NCBI GenBank assembly: GCA_034509755.1
Contig: CM067559.1
Location: 36,818,032 to 36,882,031 of the forward strand
Direction: 5' to 3'
DNA: 64,000 bases
From: Anisodus tanguticus
Lineage: Eukaryota; Streptophyta; Magnoliopsida; Solanales; Solanaceae
In this document: piece by piece, positions 42,960 through 55,149 of the stretch
How the letters are laid out: each line of letters starts with the position of its first letter
Numbering within the stretch: the first letter of the stretch is position 1
Made by a program: the position numbers and the translations under genes
The notes under the pieces: model-generated
What the model was told of the DNA's origin: nothing
Databases searched by the model: none
Seen by the model: the letters and a program-made list of their open reading frames with translations, nothing else

Positions 42960-45900
42960 ATTGAACCTAATTCCTGGGATCTCCAGTCAGTAAGGTTGGG
43001 TTACCACCGTATTGGTCCTTATGCCTTGGGTTTTAAGCCCATTCCCCTAGACAGGCAGAACATCTGATCCTTGGGTAAACCCTTTGTCAACGAGTCAGCT
43101 ATGTTATCCTTTGACTTTATGTAATCAATGGATATTATACCCGTGGTGATCAGCTGCCTAACGGTCTTATGCCTCCGTCAAATATGACGAGACTTGCCGT
43201 TGTACATAGAATTCTGTGCCCTTCTTAGAGCCGACTGGCTGTCGCAGTGGATCATTACAGAAGGTACGAGTTTGTTCCAACAAGGAACATCCTCTAAGAA
43301 GTCGTTAAGCCACTCAGCTTCTTCTCCTACTTTGTCTAAAGCGATAAACTCCGATTCCATCGTGGATCGGGCGATGCAGGTTTGCTTAGAGGATTTCCAA
43401 GACACAGCCCCACCACCAATTGTAAATACATACCCACTGGTGGACTTGGTGTTCTCTATATCAGATATCCAGTTTGCATCACTGTACCCTCTAGCACAAC
43501 TGGATATCTCGAATAATGTAACCCGTAAGTTAACGTGTGTTTCAGGTATTGTAATACCCGATTCAGCGCCTTCCAGTGATCATCACTCGGATTACGGGTA
43601 AACCTAGCCAACTTGTTGACTGCATAAGCAATATCAGGTCGGATGCAGTTTGTTGTGTACATCAAACTACCAATCACATGTGCATATTGCTCCTGACATA
43701 TGGGTGCACCACAATTTTTATCAAGCTATTGATTTCTATCCATTGGTGACTTTATAGGCGAATTGTCATACATCTCGAACTTTCTCAAAACATCCTCGAT
43801 GTAGTGAGACTGAGATAAGACCAGTCCGTCAGACGTCTTAGAGATTTTTATCCCTAAGATGACATCTGCGATACTCATATCCTTCATGTCGAAGCATTGT
43901 TTCAACATGTTTTTAGTCTCAAGAATTATGCTAGGACTGCTCCCTGTGATCAACATGTCGTCTACATACAGGCATATCATAACAACGAGTCAGAGTTACC
44001 TTTCATGTAGACACATTTATCACACTCATTAATGGCAAAACCCTTCGATAGTAGAGTACTATCAAAATTTTTGTGTCATTGCTTCGGGGCTTGTTTAAGC
44101 CTGTACAGTGATTTGACAAGCCGACAGACTTTCGTCTCTTGCCCTGGAACCACATACCATTCGGGTTGGTCCATATGAATTTCTTCTTCCAAATCACCAT
44201 TTAGGAAGGCTATCTTGACATCCATTTGATGTATCTCAAGGTCACGCAATGTTGCGATCGCAATGAATACTCGTATGAACGTTATTCTAGATACCGGGGA
44301 GTATGTGTCAAAGTAGTCAAGACCTTCTTTCTGCCAATAGCCCTTGACTACCAACCTGGCCTTGTACTTATCTATAGACCCATCTGTTTTATACTTCCGT
44401 TTGAGTATCCATTTACAACCCAACAGTTTATTTCCGGAAGAAGATCAACCAACTCCCAAGTATGGTTATGCAGAATGGAGCCTATTTCACTCTCAATAGC
44501 TTCTTTCCAGAGCGGTGCCTCTGGAGTTGACAATGCTTCAACAATTGTCATTGGTTCATCATCAACCATATAAACTACAAAGTCAGGACTGAAGGATTTA
44601 TCCTTCCTGGCCCTTTTACTTCGCCTTAGTTCCATCTCTGGAGTCTCCAAGTTCTGAGAATCTGGAACACTAGATTCCAGATATTCAGCTACTTCGAGAT
44701 CCACTAGATCTGAACCATCTAGATCCGGGCCGTCAGCGAATCTCGGTTCCTGAGAGCTTTGTTCATAACTTCATTTGCGAGAGATTATGTCTTTTTCCTT
44801 TCTAGGAAAGGTACCTTCATAGAAAAGAATTGAGCATTCCTTGATTCCATGATTGTACCCCCGTGGATATCTGGAATATCTGACTTATGCACTAAGAAGC
44901 GATAAACACTACTGTTATTTGCATATCCAATAAATATGCAATCTACAGTCTTAGGCCCAATCTTGACTTGCTTTGGCTTGGGTACTTCAACCTTTGCTAG
45001 ACAACCCCACACCTTTAAATATTTATAGGTGGGTTTCTTTCCCTTCCATGATTCATATGGAGTTTTGTCCTTACCCTTATGTGGGACTCTGTTAAGAATC
45101 ATATTAGCGGTAAGGACGGCTTCTCCCCATATATTTTGGGGAAGATCGGAATTTATGAGCAAGGCATTCATCATTTTCTTCAATATGCGGTTCTTACGTT
45201 CCGCCACACCGTTCGATTGAGGTGAGTATGGAGCCGTCGTTTGATGAACAATGCCTTCTTGGGCACAATATACCTCAAATGACGCTATATATTCTCCCCC
45301 TCTATCGCTACGAATGGATTTAATCTGCATGCTTAGTTGGTTCTCAACTTCTGCTTTGTAACATCGGAACTCTTCAAAGGCTTTATCCTTACTTTTCAAT
45401 AAGTAAAGGTAACAATACATTGTGCTATCATCAATGAATGTCACAAAGTACTTGTTCCCCCCTCTAGTTTGTACAAACTTCAAATCACATATATATGTGT
45501 GAATAAGTTCTAGAGGAGCGGTATTGCTTTCGACGGATTGAAAAGAAGCTTTGTGAATATTGCCTCTACGCACACCTCACACTTATGTTGAGGGTTTACG
45601 TCGATAGACAACAACAACTCCAACTTTACCAACGTTTCGATGGATTTGTAGTTGACATGTCCTAATCTATTATGCCACAAATTAGAAGACTCAAGCAAGT
45701 AAGAAGAAGAGGCTTCAATATTATTGCTTGTGCGTAATACAGACATGAGGTTCACTTTGAAAAGGCCATCACATACGAATTCTCTTCCCACAAACGTTCC
45801 ATTCTTAGTGACTAGAAATTTATTGGATTCAAACACTAGCCTAAAACCAGCATTAACCAATAAAGAACCTGAAATTAAATTTCTTCTAATCTCAGAAACA

Positions 45901-46145
45901 TGCATCACTTCCTTCAGAGTGAGCTAATTTCCAGAAGTCATCTTCAAGACTACCTTTCCTACCCCCAGCACGTTAGAGGAAGCGTTGTTGCCCATGAACA
46001 ACTTCTTGTTTGTAACCAGTGTATAAGTGGAGAAGGCATCTATGTTGGAACAAATATGTCTTGTAGCACCTGTGTCTATCCACCATTGCATAGGATTCTC
46101 AACAATGTTTGCTTCTAGCACCACTGCTGAGAACTCCTCAATCAT
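42960..46145 (-). pseudogene. Copia element 2 protease-integrase-RT-RNase H
   Basis: Reading leftwards: the protease PMQWWIDTGATRHICSN (about 46085), with DTG in place of DSG, is followed by NLWHNRLGHVNYKSIETL. Integrase follows with IHTYICDLKFVQTRGGNKYF, FIDDSTMYCYLYLLKS, IRSDRGGEY and SPQSNGVAERKNRILKKMMN, then WGCLAKVEVPKPKQV. RT has EAPLWKEAIESEIGSILHNH, YKARLVVKGYWQKEGLDYFD, HQMDVKIAFLNGDLEEEIHM, LKQAPKQ and the catalytic YVDDMLITGS (about 43955). RNase H follows with [52 protein letters not shown] and NGKSRHI, ending near 42960. Several stops and frameshifts separate the pieces. In integrase the usual HTDICD is HTYICD, losing an acidic residue. Confidence 0.9.
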
Positions 46146-46205
46146 GTCATCCAGAAACTTGTCCTTGACGACGTTAACCTGAGCCTTGCCCTTAGCCTTG
46201 GCCTT

Positions 46206-47168
46206 CTATTGTTGCTCGGTCTTGAGCTTGCGGCAGTCCTTGATCATGTGACCAGGTTTCCCACACTGGTGACAGTTTCCTTTGAACTTCTCCGTTGCTT
46301 GGGTCTTGCCATCTTTCTGGAACTTCCGCTTCTTGCTTGGGTTCCCTTTGGCCTCAGCCAGATTTGCCTTTGCCTCAATAGGTTTTTTACCCCTACGCAA
46401 GGCCTTCTTATTATCTTCCTGAATTTGGAGTTTGATAATAAGTTCTTCAAAGGTCATCTCATTTGTATTGAGCTTTAAGTAGCTCATAAACTTATTCCAC
46501 GAAGGAGGTAACTTTTCAATCAGTGATTCAACCAAAAACTGCTCGTTTGGCTTCATACCTTCCAAATCCAGGTGATGTAGAATCATTTGGAATTCCTGGA
46601 CTTGGGACATCACTGTCTTACTATCCACCATTTGAAATTTCAGAAATTTCCCAACGATGAATTTCTTACTACATGTATCTTGTGCGTTGTACTTCTTTTG
46701 AAGCTTCTTCCACAATTCTTGGGTGGTGCCAACGGTGCAATACACCGTGTAGAGAGGGTCTGACAAGGAGTTCAATATGTAATTCTTACACATGAAATCA
46801 CTATGACTCCATACATCAAGAACCATCTTCATGCCATTAATGACATGGATACCTAGGCCCTCTTCACCTGTTTTTGAAGGCGAAAGGTCCATTTCATCTC
46901 CAACTTGTGGAGGATCTTCTGTTAGGAAAGGTGTCATTCATATAACAGTCATATAGAATAGCATCTTTTGTTGCCATCTCTTGAAGATTGACCTCCATGA
47001 ACTTTTCAGGGCATTCATGGTGAAATCCAACGGGTGGAGGAACAACGACATTTCCTTAAGCGACAGTAAAGGAGTTGGATGAGCCTTGAGCAACCGGAAA
47101 GGCATTATGAGTGCCTTGAGCAATGGGGAAGGCAGAGGGATTGCCTTGAGCAGAAGCAGCAGAATCAC
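46206..47168 (-). pseudogene. Copia element 2 gag
   Basis: The N-terminal part contains SIFKRWQQKMLFYMTVI (the UBN2 gag signature) before a stop or frame change near 46938. A 243-codon open frame (46937-46206) follows with LDVWSHSDFMCKNYILNSLS, LWKKLQKKYNAQDTCSKKFI, VQEFQMILHHLDLEGMKPNE, SLIEKLPPSWNKFMSYLKLN and EMTFEELIIKLQIQEDN. A basic linker and a CCHC knuckle CHQCGKPGHMIKDC come next. This is the nucleocapsid/capsid protein of the element. The frame stops shortly before the protease. Confidence 0.9.
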
Positions 47169-47229
47169 AAACAGTTTGATTTATGCAGTCATCTTTCTAA
47201 CTTACTTACAACAAATCTTGTCTTAAAAT

Positions 47230-48201
47230 TGTTGGGATACAATTGTTGTAGGGAACTGGAAGTAAGTAACTGTTACAATAGTAGAAAGGATAAACAAACT
47301 ATTACATTAAAACTGGAAATCAAAACCTTAACAAACTGCTTGTGTGATATGCTGAGTCGAGTGATGTCACTCTTTCTTTAAGACAGGATTGCCCCATATA
47401 TCTCCTTTTACGGTGTTGAGCAATAGTCTCCCAAGATACAACAACAACTTTAACAAGTGAGCAAAGGAAACTCAAGTGTTATTCTTGAAGAACTTTGAGT
47501 ATAGTAACTTTGCTAGAGAGGAAGAATATGAATTCAGAAAATCTGGAGTATTTTCTAAGTGTTGAGTGTGGTTTCAATTGAGCCAAAGGCCTCAATTTAT
47601 AGTGTAAGTAGAAGACCCCTCAACTAGCCAACTAATGGCCTTCAATAGCCATGTAATTGCACTTGATTGAGGGGTTATATTCAGCCAAATAATGACTGAA
47701 TTCATGTGCCAAGTAATGGAGAATCAATGCTCCAAAACCAGCTCAAACGTCAGATTTTTCCAACTTCCCGTCGCAGCATTCTGCCTCCATAAGCGCCGCG
47801 ACGCTGTGAATTAGCGTCGCGGCTCCAGTGATTGACCAAGCAATTTGCGCCGCGGCTCCGACGGTGTGGCGCCGTGGCCCTTCATGGCTCCGCGGCGATT
47901 TCTGACTCGTTTCATTTTACACTTTGTACACTTCTTCCTTCTTTTACCAACGTGGAATACTTTGTCATTTGGCAAATAACCGTCCATAATTCTATGTCTC
48001 AAACGTATTACATACGTACCAATAATTCAATGTTTCACACGTATTACATACGTACCAATATCTCTTTTACTAATGAAATTTACAATACTTGGCACTACGT
48101 GTGCACATGTGTGGAAACGACGTTTCCGACGTGCGGGCCCAACTGTTCGAATCATAAATTAATGGGATATACTTATTTCCACATTTAGTAAATTTCCAAC
48201 A
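47230..48201 (-). repeat. 5' LTR of copia element 2
   Basis: 972 bp, pairs with the 3' LTR. It contains a local duplication: TATTACATACGTACCAAT occurs at about 48006 and 48045, while the 3' LTR has it once. A GC-rich block with GCGCCGCGAC and GCGCCGCGGCTC lies at about 47790-47895. Confidence 0.92.
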
Positions 48202-48880
48202 AATGCTTGGTGTAATTGACAAAGCATATAAATAGAATTTTCGCATCAAGCATAAAGTTTACATTTTGACCGTATAGTGGTCTAGTTGGCTAGATTCTCT
48301 TTGTAATGATGCCAAAGTCTTAAGTAAAGTATATCAAAAAGTTCAAAACTTTAGCTTTTGGTTCCTTCTTTCTCAAAGCTTTTCAAATAATAATATACTC
48401 AAAAAGATGTACGCAATTTAATTTTTTTTCCAACATATCTACTTATTGTTTCGATGTGATATGGTCCTTAAGCGTGACCTTAGAACAATAGAACTGACAT
48501 GCTGTGTCAGTTGATCGATTACTAAGACAAATAAAAATGAGTAAGAGTTGATCTTTGTTGTAACTTCATCACCACTTGAGTCTTCATCCATTGTCCTCAC
48601 CCGGGAATGTTGATAATTTAATATGATTAATTGATATCTATAATTTTAATACGAGGAGTTAAATAAGTTTTAACTCCTCATGTTAACTCCAGACCCCACA
48701 TTGTGAGATTTCACTGAATAATTTGTTGTTTTTGAGTTAAATAAGTACTTATTAACCTAATCCGTCTTGGAAAGTAAGAAACAATTAGTATATATTTAAA
48801 TCTTTCAACAAGAAATAGGAGTCATAAATATATTTCCACATAAATTTGAGGCCAAGATTAGTCAATCACACAACATAAGA
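48202..48880. other. Intergenic sequence with LINE tail remnant
   Basis: No gene recognised. At 48688-48737 CCAGACCCCACATTGTGAGATTTCACTG plus TTTGTTGTTTTT matches the RTE LINE 3' end near 27560-27610. Just upstream, GAGGAGTTAAA and TTTAACTCCTC (48653-48679) form an 11-bp hairpin. Confidence 0.6.
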
Positions 48881-51800
48881 CTACGGTAGGAAGAAGTTTG
48901 ATTGTCGTGGTTGATTTTTAGCTTCAAAGGTATGTAATGTTATGAAATAAAGACTATAAAGTAAATACAACATAAATAAGTATATAGAGAGAGACTGAAA
49001 TAATATTCAACTTCAAACTGATATGTAATTTAACAACCGAACCTACTTTTTATAAGAGGAAAATGAAGGTTGCTTGGAGGCCAAGTCAACTTGGTTTCCG
49101 AGTTTACATTAATGGTCATCTAATTTATTTACAACATTCCCCCTTTGGATGTCCATTAATTAGATAATGTGCATCGTTAAAATCTTATTAGGAAAAACTC
49201 TGTGGGAAAAGATCCTAGTGAAGGAAAAAAAATACACATATCTAGTAATACGCTTTGAGAATTGCCTCATTAAAAACATTTGCCAAAAAATCCAATGGGA
49301 CAAAACCTTGGCTAATGGAAAAAGAGTATAGCGCGTATTCTATTCCACCTGATGAAGACCACGATTCAGATGTCGAAATCTTCACATTCCAATCTTTGAT
49401 ACCATATTTTTAAAAGTTGAAGTTGACAATGATTTGGTGAACAAATCTGCAGAATTGTAACTTGAACGAATTTGTTGCACATCGATATCACCATTCTTCT
49501 GGAGATCACGTGTGAAGGATAATTTTGGTGAAATATGTTTTGTTCTATCTCTTTTGATGAAGCCTCCTTTTAATTGAGCTATGCATGCAACACTGTCTTC
49601 ATATAATATTGTGGGTATATTAGTATCACAGTTCATGCCACATATTTTCCTGATGAAATGTATCATTGATCTTAAAAAAACATATTCTCTACTTGCTTCA
49701 CGAATCGCTATTATCTCAACATGATTCGAAGAAGTAGCAACAATGGACTGTTTTGTAGATCGTCATCATATAACAGTACCTCCGCATGTAAATAAATAGC
49801 CCATTTGAGACCGAGCTTTGTGTGGGTCAGATAAAGATCATACATTTGCATAACCATCAAGATCTGCAATATCTTTATTAGCATAAAACATACTCATATC
49901 AATGTTCCCTTTAAATATCGCAGTATATGCTTAATTCCGTTCCAATGCCTCCGTGTAGGAGAAGAGCTATATCTTGCTAGTAAATTAACAGAAAATGTTA
50001 TGCCATGTCTTGTAACATTAGCAAGATACATAAGTGCATCAATGACACTAAAATATGGCACTTCAGGATCAAGAAGCTCTTCATTTTCTTCTTGAGGTCG
50101 GAATGGGTCTTTACTCACTTCAAGTGAGCGAACAACCATTAGAGCACTTAAAGGATGTGCATTGTCCATGTAAAATCATTTTAAAACTTTCTCAGGATAC
50201 GCAAATTGATGGATAAAGATCCCATTTTCTAAATGTTTAATTTGCAGACCAAGATAAAGTTTTGTTTTCCCGAGACCTTTCATCTCAAATTCTTTTTTTA
50301 AATATTCAATCCTCTTTTGGAGCTCTTGTGGAGTTCCAATAAGATTTATGTCATCAACATAAACAACAAGTGTAACAAACTCTGGTTTTGTTTTCTTAAT
50401 AAAAATACATGGACAAATGACATCAATTGTATAACCTTCGTTCATAAAGTACTCACCAAGGTGATTATACCACATGCGCCCTGATTGTTTTAGACCATAT
50501 AATGATCGTTGTAATCCGATTGAGTACATTTTCCAAGACTTTGAACGATATGATTCAGACATTTTTAATCCTTCTGGGACTTTCATATAAATTTCATTAT
50601 CAAGTGAGCCATAAAGGTAAGTCGTAACCACATCCATTAGATGTATTTCAAAGTTTTCATGTACAGCTAAATCGATGAGATATCGAAATATTATTGAATC
50701 TATAACAGGTGAATATATTTCTTCATAGTCGACACCGGGTCTTTGAGAGAATCCTTGTGCAACAAGGCGTGCTTGTATCTCACAATTTCATTTTCTCTTT
50801 TTTTTTCCGCACAAAACCCATTTATGGTCAACAAATTTTACACCATCAGGCGTTTGGACTACGGGTCCAAAAAGCTCGCGTTTAGCAAGTGAATTCAATT
50901 CTGATTGAATTGCCTCTTGCCATTTTGGCCTATCACATCTTCATCGACAAATAGATGTTCTTGATCCTCATTGTCTTTCATAATATTCATTGCAACATTA
51001 TATGCAAAAGCATTATCCACCATAATTTTTTATCGATTCAAATTTATCCCATCATAGTAGAATTTAATGATAGTTCTTTCCTCACTTGAGTCTCGGTTCA
51101 CTGATATCTTCAGGAATATCAGGAGTAATTAAATTTTGATTCTCTTCATGAGATTATTTTATAGTGCCATCTTGATTATTTTGCATGCTTCTTTTTCTAG
51201 GATTTTTATCTTTGGAACCCAATGGTCTACCACACTTCAGACGTGTTTGAGATTAAGAAGTTATGACACTAGTAGATGGTCCTGCTGGAACATCAATTCA
51301 AATAGGCACATTCTCTACAGAAATATGTGACTTAGTTATTCTGTTCAAATCAGTAAATGCGTCTGGTATTTGATTTACTTTTTTCTGCAAGTGAATGATC
51401 TTCTGGACCTCATATTCACATGCAAGGAATGTGGATCAAAATGAGATGGTCATGAAACTCTCCACGCAATTTCTCTTTTAATTTCTTTCATCTCTCCCCC
51501 TAATTGTGGGAAATTTATTTCATCAAATCGACAATTTGCAAATCAAGCAGTGAATAAATCTCCCGTTAATAATTCAAGGTAGCGAATAATAGAGGGTGAT
51601 TCAAACCCAACATATATTCCTAACCTTCTTTTGGGGTCCATCTTAGTGCGCTGTGATGGTGCAACCGACATATATACAACACACCAAAAAAATCCGAGAT
51701 GAGCAATATTTGGTTCATGATCAAATACTAATTGTGACAGAGAGTATTTATTATAATGAGTCGGTCTGAAATGAATAAGCGACATTGTATGTAAGATAGC

Positions 51801-52768
51801 ATGGCCCCAAACGGTAGTGGGCAACCATGTTTTCATAAGTAGTGGCCTTGCTATCAATTACAGTAGCTTAATAAATGATTTAGCAAGACCATTTTGAGTA
51901 TGAACATGAGCTACATGATGTTCAACTTTTATCCCAACTGATAAATAATAATCATCAAAAGCTTGATATGTAAATTATTCAGCATTATCGAGGCGTATAG
52001 CTTTAATGGGATAATCTAGGAATTGTGCCCTTAAGAGTATTATTTGTGTCAATAATTTCGCAAATGGCAGGTTGCGAGACGATAATAGGCACACATGAGA
52101 CCATCTTGAAGATGCGTATATTAGGATCATAAAATACCTAAATGACCTAGAGGGTGGGTGAATAGGTCCACATTTATCTCCATGTATACGCTCTAGAAAG
52201 GCAGGGGATTTAATGCCGACTTTCATTGTCGATGGTCTTGTTATCAATTTTTCTTGACAACAAGCATCATATGAAAATTCACCACTTTCAAGAATCTTCA
52301 GGTTCTTGAGTGGATGCCCATTTGAATTTTCAATGATTCGTCTCATCATTATTGATCCAGGATGACCTATCTGGTCATGCCAAATCACAAAAGTAATTGA
52401 ATCATTAAACTTCTGATTTATGATCGAGTGTGCTCCAATTGTACTAATTTCTTCATAATATAAGCCATAAGATAAAGTTGATAGTTTCTCCAAGATATAT
52501 TTCTGGTCGGAGACATGTTTGGTAATACCAAGATATTCAACATTTATTTCATTCAATTTCTCAACATGATACCCTTTTCGACGGATATCTTTAAAACTCA
52601 ATAAGTTTCTTGGGGATTTAGAAGAGAACAATGCATCTTCTATAATGAGTTTCGTCCCTTTAGGCAGAAATATAGTAGCTCTTTCTGAGCCTTCAATTAA
52701 TTTAAAATTACCAGAAATTGTATTAACATTTGCCCCTTTTTAAGAAAGTGAGAAAAATATTTCACATT
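48850..52768 (-). mobile_element. Copia element 4, 3' portion (split by copia element 5; continues at 62834)
   Basis: Minus-strand copia pol fragments plus a 3' LTR whose start (minus strand TGTTGTAAATAAATTAG) is at 49136, preceded by the purine tract AAAGGGGGAA. The outer border of this LTR (near 48850) is not resolved. The rest of the element lies at 62834-64000 and continues past the window. The two parts join within the protease region, after CVIDSGTTHAIFKN. Confidence 0.85.
49382..52768 (-). pseudogene. Copia element 4 integrase-RT-RNase H
   Basis: Read leftwards from 52768: the protease tail KYFSHFLKKGANVNTISGNF and EGSERATIFLPKGTKLIIED, then LFSSKSPRNLLSFKDIRRKG. GAG-pre-integrase FVIWHDQIGHPGSIMMRRII and an integrase start (FLERIHGDKCGPIHPP, KAIRLDNAE) follow. 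After a stop-rich stretch come MARPLLMKTWLP-like integrase text (51850) and RT pieces MDVVTTYLYGSLDNEIYMKV, SLYGLKQSGRMWYNHLGEYF and the catalytic VVYVDDINLIGTPQ (50355). RNase H follows with VIDALMYLANVTRHGITFSV (50059) and ILYEDSVACIAQLKGGFIKR...RTKHISPKLSF (49600). Frames are broken by many stops. The family is the plant copia group with CVIDSGTTHAI-type protease; a lineage name is not claimed. Confidence 0.85.
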
Positions 52769-53666
52769 TGTTAATGTTGGGTTTGGTGTTGTGACATTCT
52801 ACCCAACATATCGTTCTAAGTACTAATTTGAATTTAAGAAATGTTGGAACAAATGTCACAACATTCGGACCAACATTTTATGAAAAACTGTTTTGTCTTA
52901 CTTCACAGAATAAAGCAATATTCGTGGAAATATTACTACGAAGTGAAAGTGACTTAGCAAGGTAAATAGGAGCTGATGGAAAATATGGGAAGAACAAGTC
53001 AAAGTCGTTGCTATGTTTAAGGAACAAGTCCAAGAAGTTAGAGGATTTTGCTCCATGATCTTCTCCAACACACTCTACCAGCTGCCCACATTTCCCTCAA
53101 CCTCCACAACCAATCGATGAGCTTTTCAAGAAAGACTCTCTACTATAAATAGAGAGGCTACAAGAGTGAATCGATATCCAAAAATAGATTGCAAAAATAT
53201 CAAGAGAGCTATCGAGAATTCATCTCAGAAAACTGAATCGCAAGTGTTGCCTGAGTGTGTCGACAACATTTTGTCCAACATTATAATTGCTGCTTAGATT
53301 CTAGATTTGTTATGTATTGAAGCAATTATAATGAGATGTTGTCTATGTCTATTTAGGTAGATTTTTCAGGCAGAAGTCATCTGCGACTTCAACATTTTAA
53401 TTTCTTTCATTATATTTTGTAAAATTATAAATGAAGGAATTTATTCAATTGTATATAAATATATATAATACTTTCGGTTATGTAAATATAAAATCTTTGT
53501 GTTCTTTATTATTTTCGCTGCAATTTAATCTTCAAAGGTTTTTCTGTTTTATTGAAGTGTTGTCACTTATGTCAGACGACATTGTCGCTAACATTCGGAA
53601 CAAAATTGGCATTCGATTTAATTTCTAGTTTGTTTTTATTATTCCATAGCATAGCCGGACCTAACA
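52769..53666 (+). repeat. 5' LTR of copia element 5
   Basis: Begins TGTTAATGTTGGGTTTGGTG and ends CCGGACCTAACA; near-identical to 61925-62833. CTACTATAAATAGAGAGGC (about 53141) is a plausible TATA box. Confidence 0.93.
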
Positions 53667-53668
53667 AG

Positions 53669-53681
53669 TGGTATCAGAACC
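53669..53681 (+). other. Primer binding site of copia element 5
   Basis: TGGTATCAGAACC, two bases after the LTR end, complementary to the 3' end of initiator-Met tRNA. Confidence 0.9.
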
Positions 53682-53723
53682 AACACTTAACACAATAAGT
53701 GTTTGGTCCTGTTATTTAAAGCT

Positions 53724-54780
53724 ATGGATCCGGCAAATCCGACTATTGGTAGACTTCCCATTTTAGATGGTTCAAACTATGCCTATTGAAAGATTTGCCT
53801 ACGTTCTCATATCAAATCAATTGATATTAGGGCATGGAGATCTATAACCAATGGGTATGTTGTTCCAATGTTGCCGCTGGATGAGGAATATGACATTCTT
53901 GTTAAACTTGAATCTGAATGGACGATGGAAGAAACCAATAATGCTAGCTTTAATGAAAAGGACTTAAATGTAATTTTTGGATGGGTTGATCTATACATGT
54001 TCAAGCTCATTCAAAACTGCCCCACGGCTAAGGATGCATGAGATACTTTACAAATTCATTGTGAAGGTAACTCAAGTGTTCGTCGAACAAACTTACGCAT
54101 GCTCATGATCAAATATGAACGTTTAAGGGTGGAAGAAGCGGATGATATTAAATCTTATTTTGAAAAGTTGATTGACATCTTTAATGAATGTCAAGTGCTT
54201 GGTGAACTATTAACCAACACTCAACTTATTGAAAAGGCTCTCCGTTCTCTTCCTGAAAAAGTTCAATTTAAAGATTTGTGTCATTGAAGAAGCTCACAAT
54301 CTTGCCACTATGGACCTTCATACCTTGATGAGCATTCTCAAATCCTATGAGATGAACATTGAGAATTAAAGGGAACTATATAAAAGCAAGAATGTGGCAC
54401 TTCAAGTTCAATCCTCGGAGAATCAAATCGAAGAAGATGTTGAAAATCTTGAAGAAATTGGTGAAGGTGCTAATGTTGCCTTACTCACTCGAAAATACAA
54501 TTCGATGGTGAAAAAGTTCAACAATGATAAAAATCAATCTAAATCTAAACAGCATCAAAACCAAGGCTTCAATCAAAAGCCCACTAAGTTCCATCCAAGT
54601 ACTCAAAAAGGAAATCCACTAAGAAGAACCAACTCAGATCATACCAAATTTGATCCCAAACAACTCGATTCTGTGCAATGTCATGCATGCTTGGGTTGGG
54701 GTCATTATGCTAATGAATGTGCAAACACTCTTAGAAAGTTTGGTAAGGATATATGGGTTTCTCTTAGTAATGACGAATGA
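53724..54780 (+). pseudogene. Sirevirus-type gag
   Basis: Starts MDPANPTIGRLPILDGSNYA, then a stop where Trp is expected. Fragments SITNGYVVPMLPLDEEYDIL, LRMLMIKYERLRVEEADDIK, SYFEKLIDIFNECQVLGELL and IEKALRSLPEKVQFKDL follow the UBN2 gag pattern. After a frameshift near 54287 the last 128 codons contain a Lys/Gln-rich basic region and a CCHC knuckle CHACLGWGHYANEC (about 54679-54720), ending at 54780. Stops at several points make it non-functional. It would have formed the virus-like particle core. Confidence 0.88.
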
Positions 54781-55149
54781 GAAGAGGAAGGAGATCAAGA
54801 AGTCGAATCACAAGTAATGCTGGCCACTGTTTACGAATAGTCTCTGTATGATAATGAATATGTCATCTGTAATGTTGCCTTAGATGTCACGACATTTCAG
54901 TCAAGATCAGCAACAACATCTGCATCTCCAGCAACATCCGAGAGGTACATATTCTTTAACTATCATGATATTAATTGCTTTAGTGGTTTTATTTCTAGTG
55001 GTGAGGCTGATCAAGTTGAATGCAAAGATGACATGATTAATTAATTACAAAGCATTTGTAAAGCCTTAATCATATAATCCAAACAACTTGACAAAAAGGT
55101 AAAATTTTTAACTTATGAGAATCTGGAATTAACTGGCACGATAACCCGA

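Larger units (their letters stand above)
40503..48201 (-). mobile_element. Copia element 2 (Tork-like), 3' LTR carries a MITE; TSD AATG(T/C)
   Basis: LTRs at 47230-48201 (5', 972 bp) and 40503-42389 (3', 937 bp after removing a MITE and its duplication) flank a minus-strand copia coding region. The outer flanks AATGT (40498-40502) and AATGC (48202-48206) match at four of five bases. A minus-strand AAGAGGGGAT purine tract precedes the 3' LTR. The sequence after the 5' LTR (minus strand ATTTTAAGACAAGATTTG) is not an initiator-Met primer site, as in element 1. Proteins of elements 1 and 2 are similar, but their LTRs are not. Confidence 0.92.
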
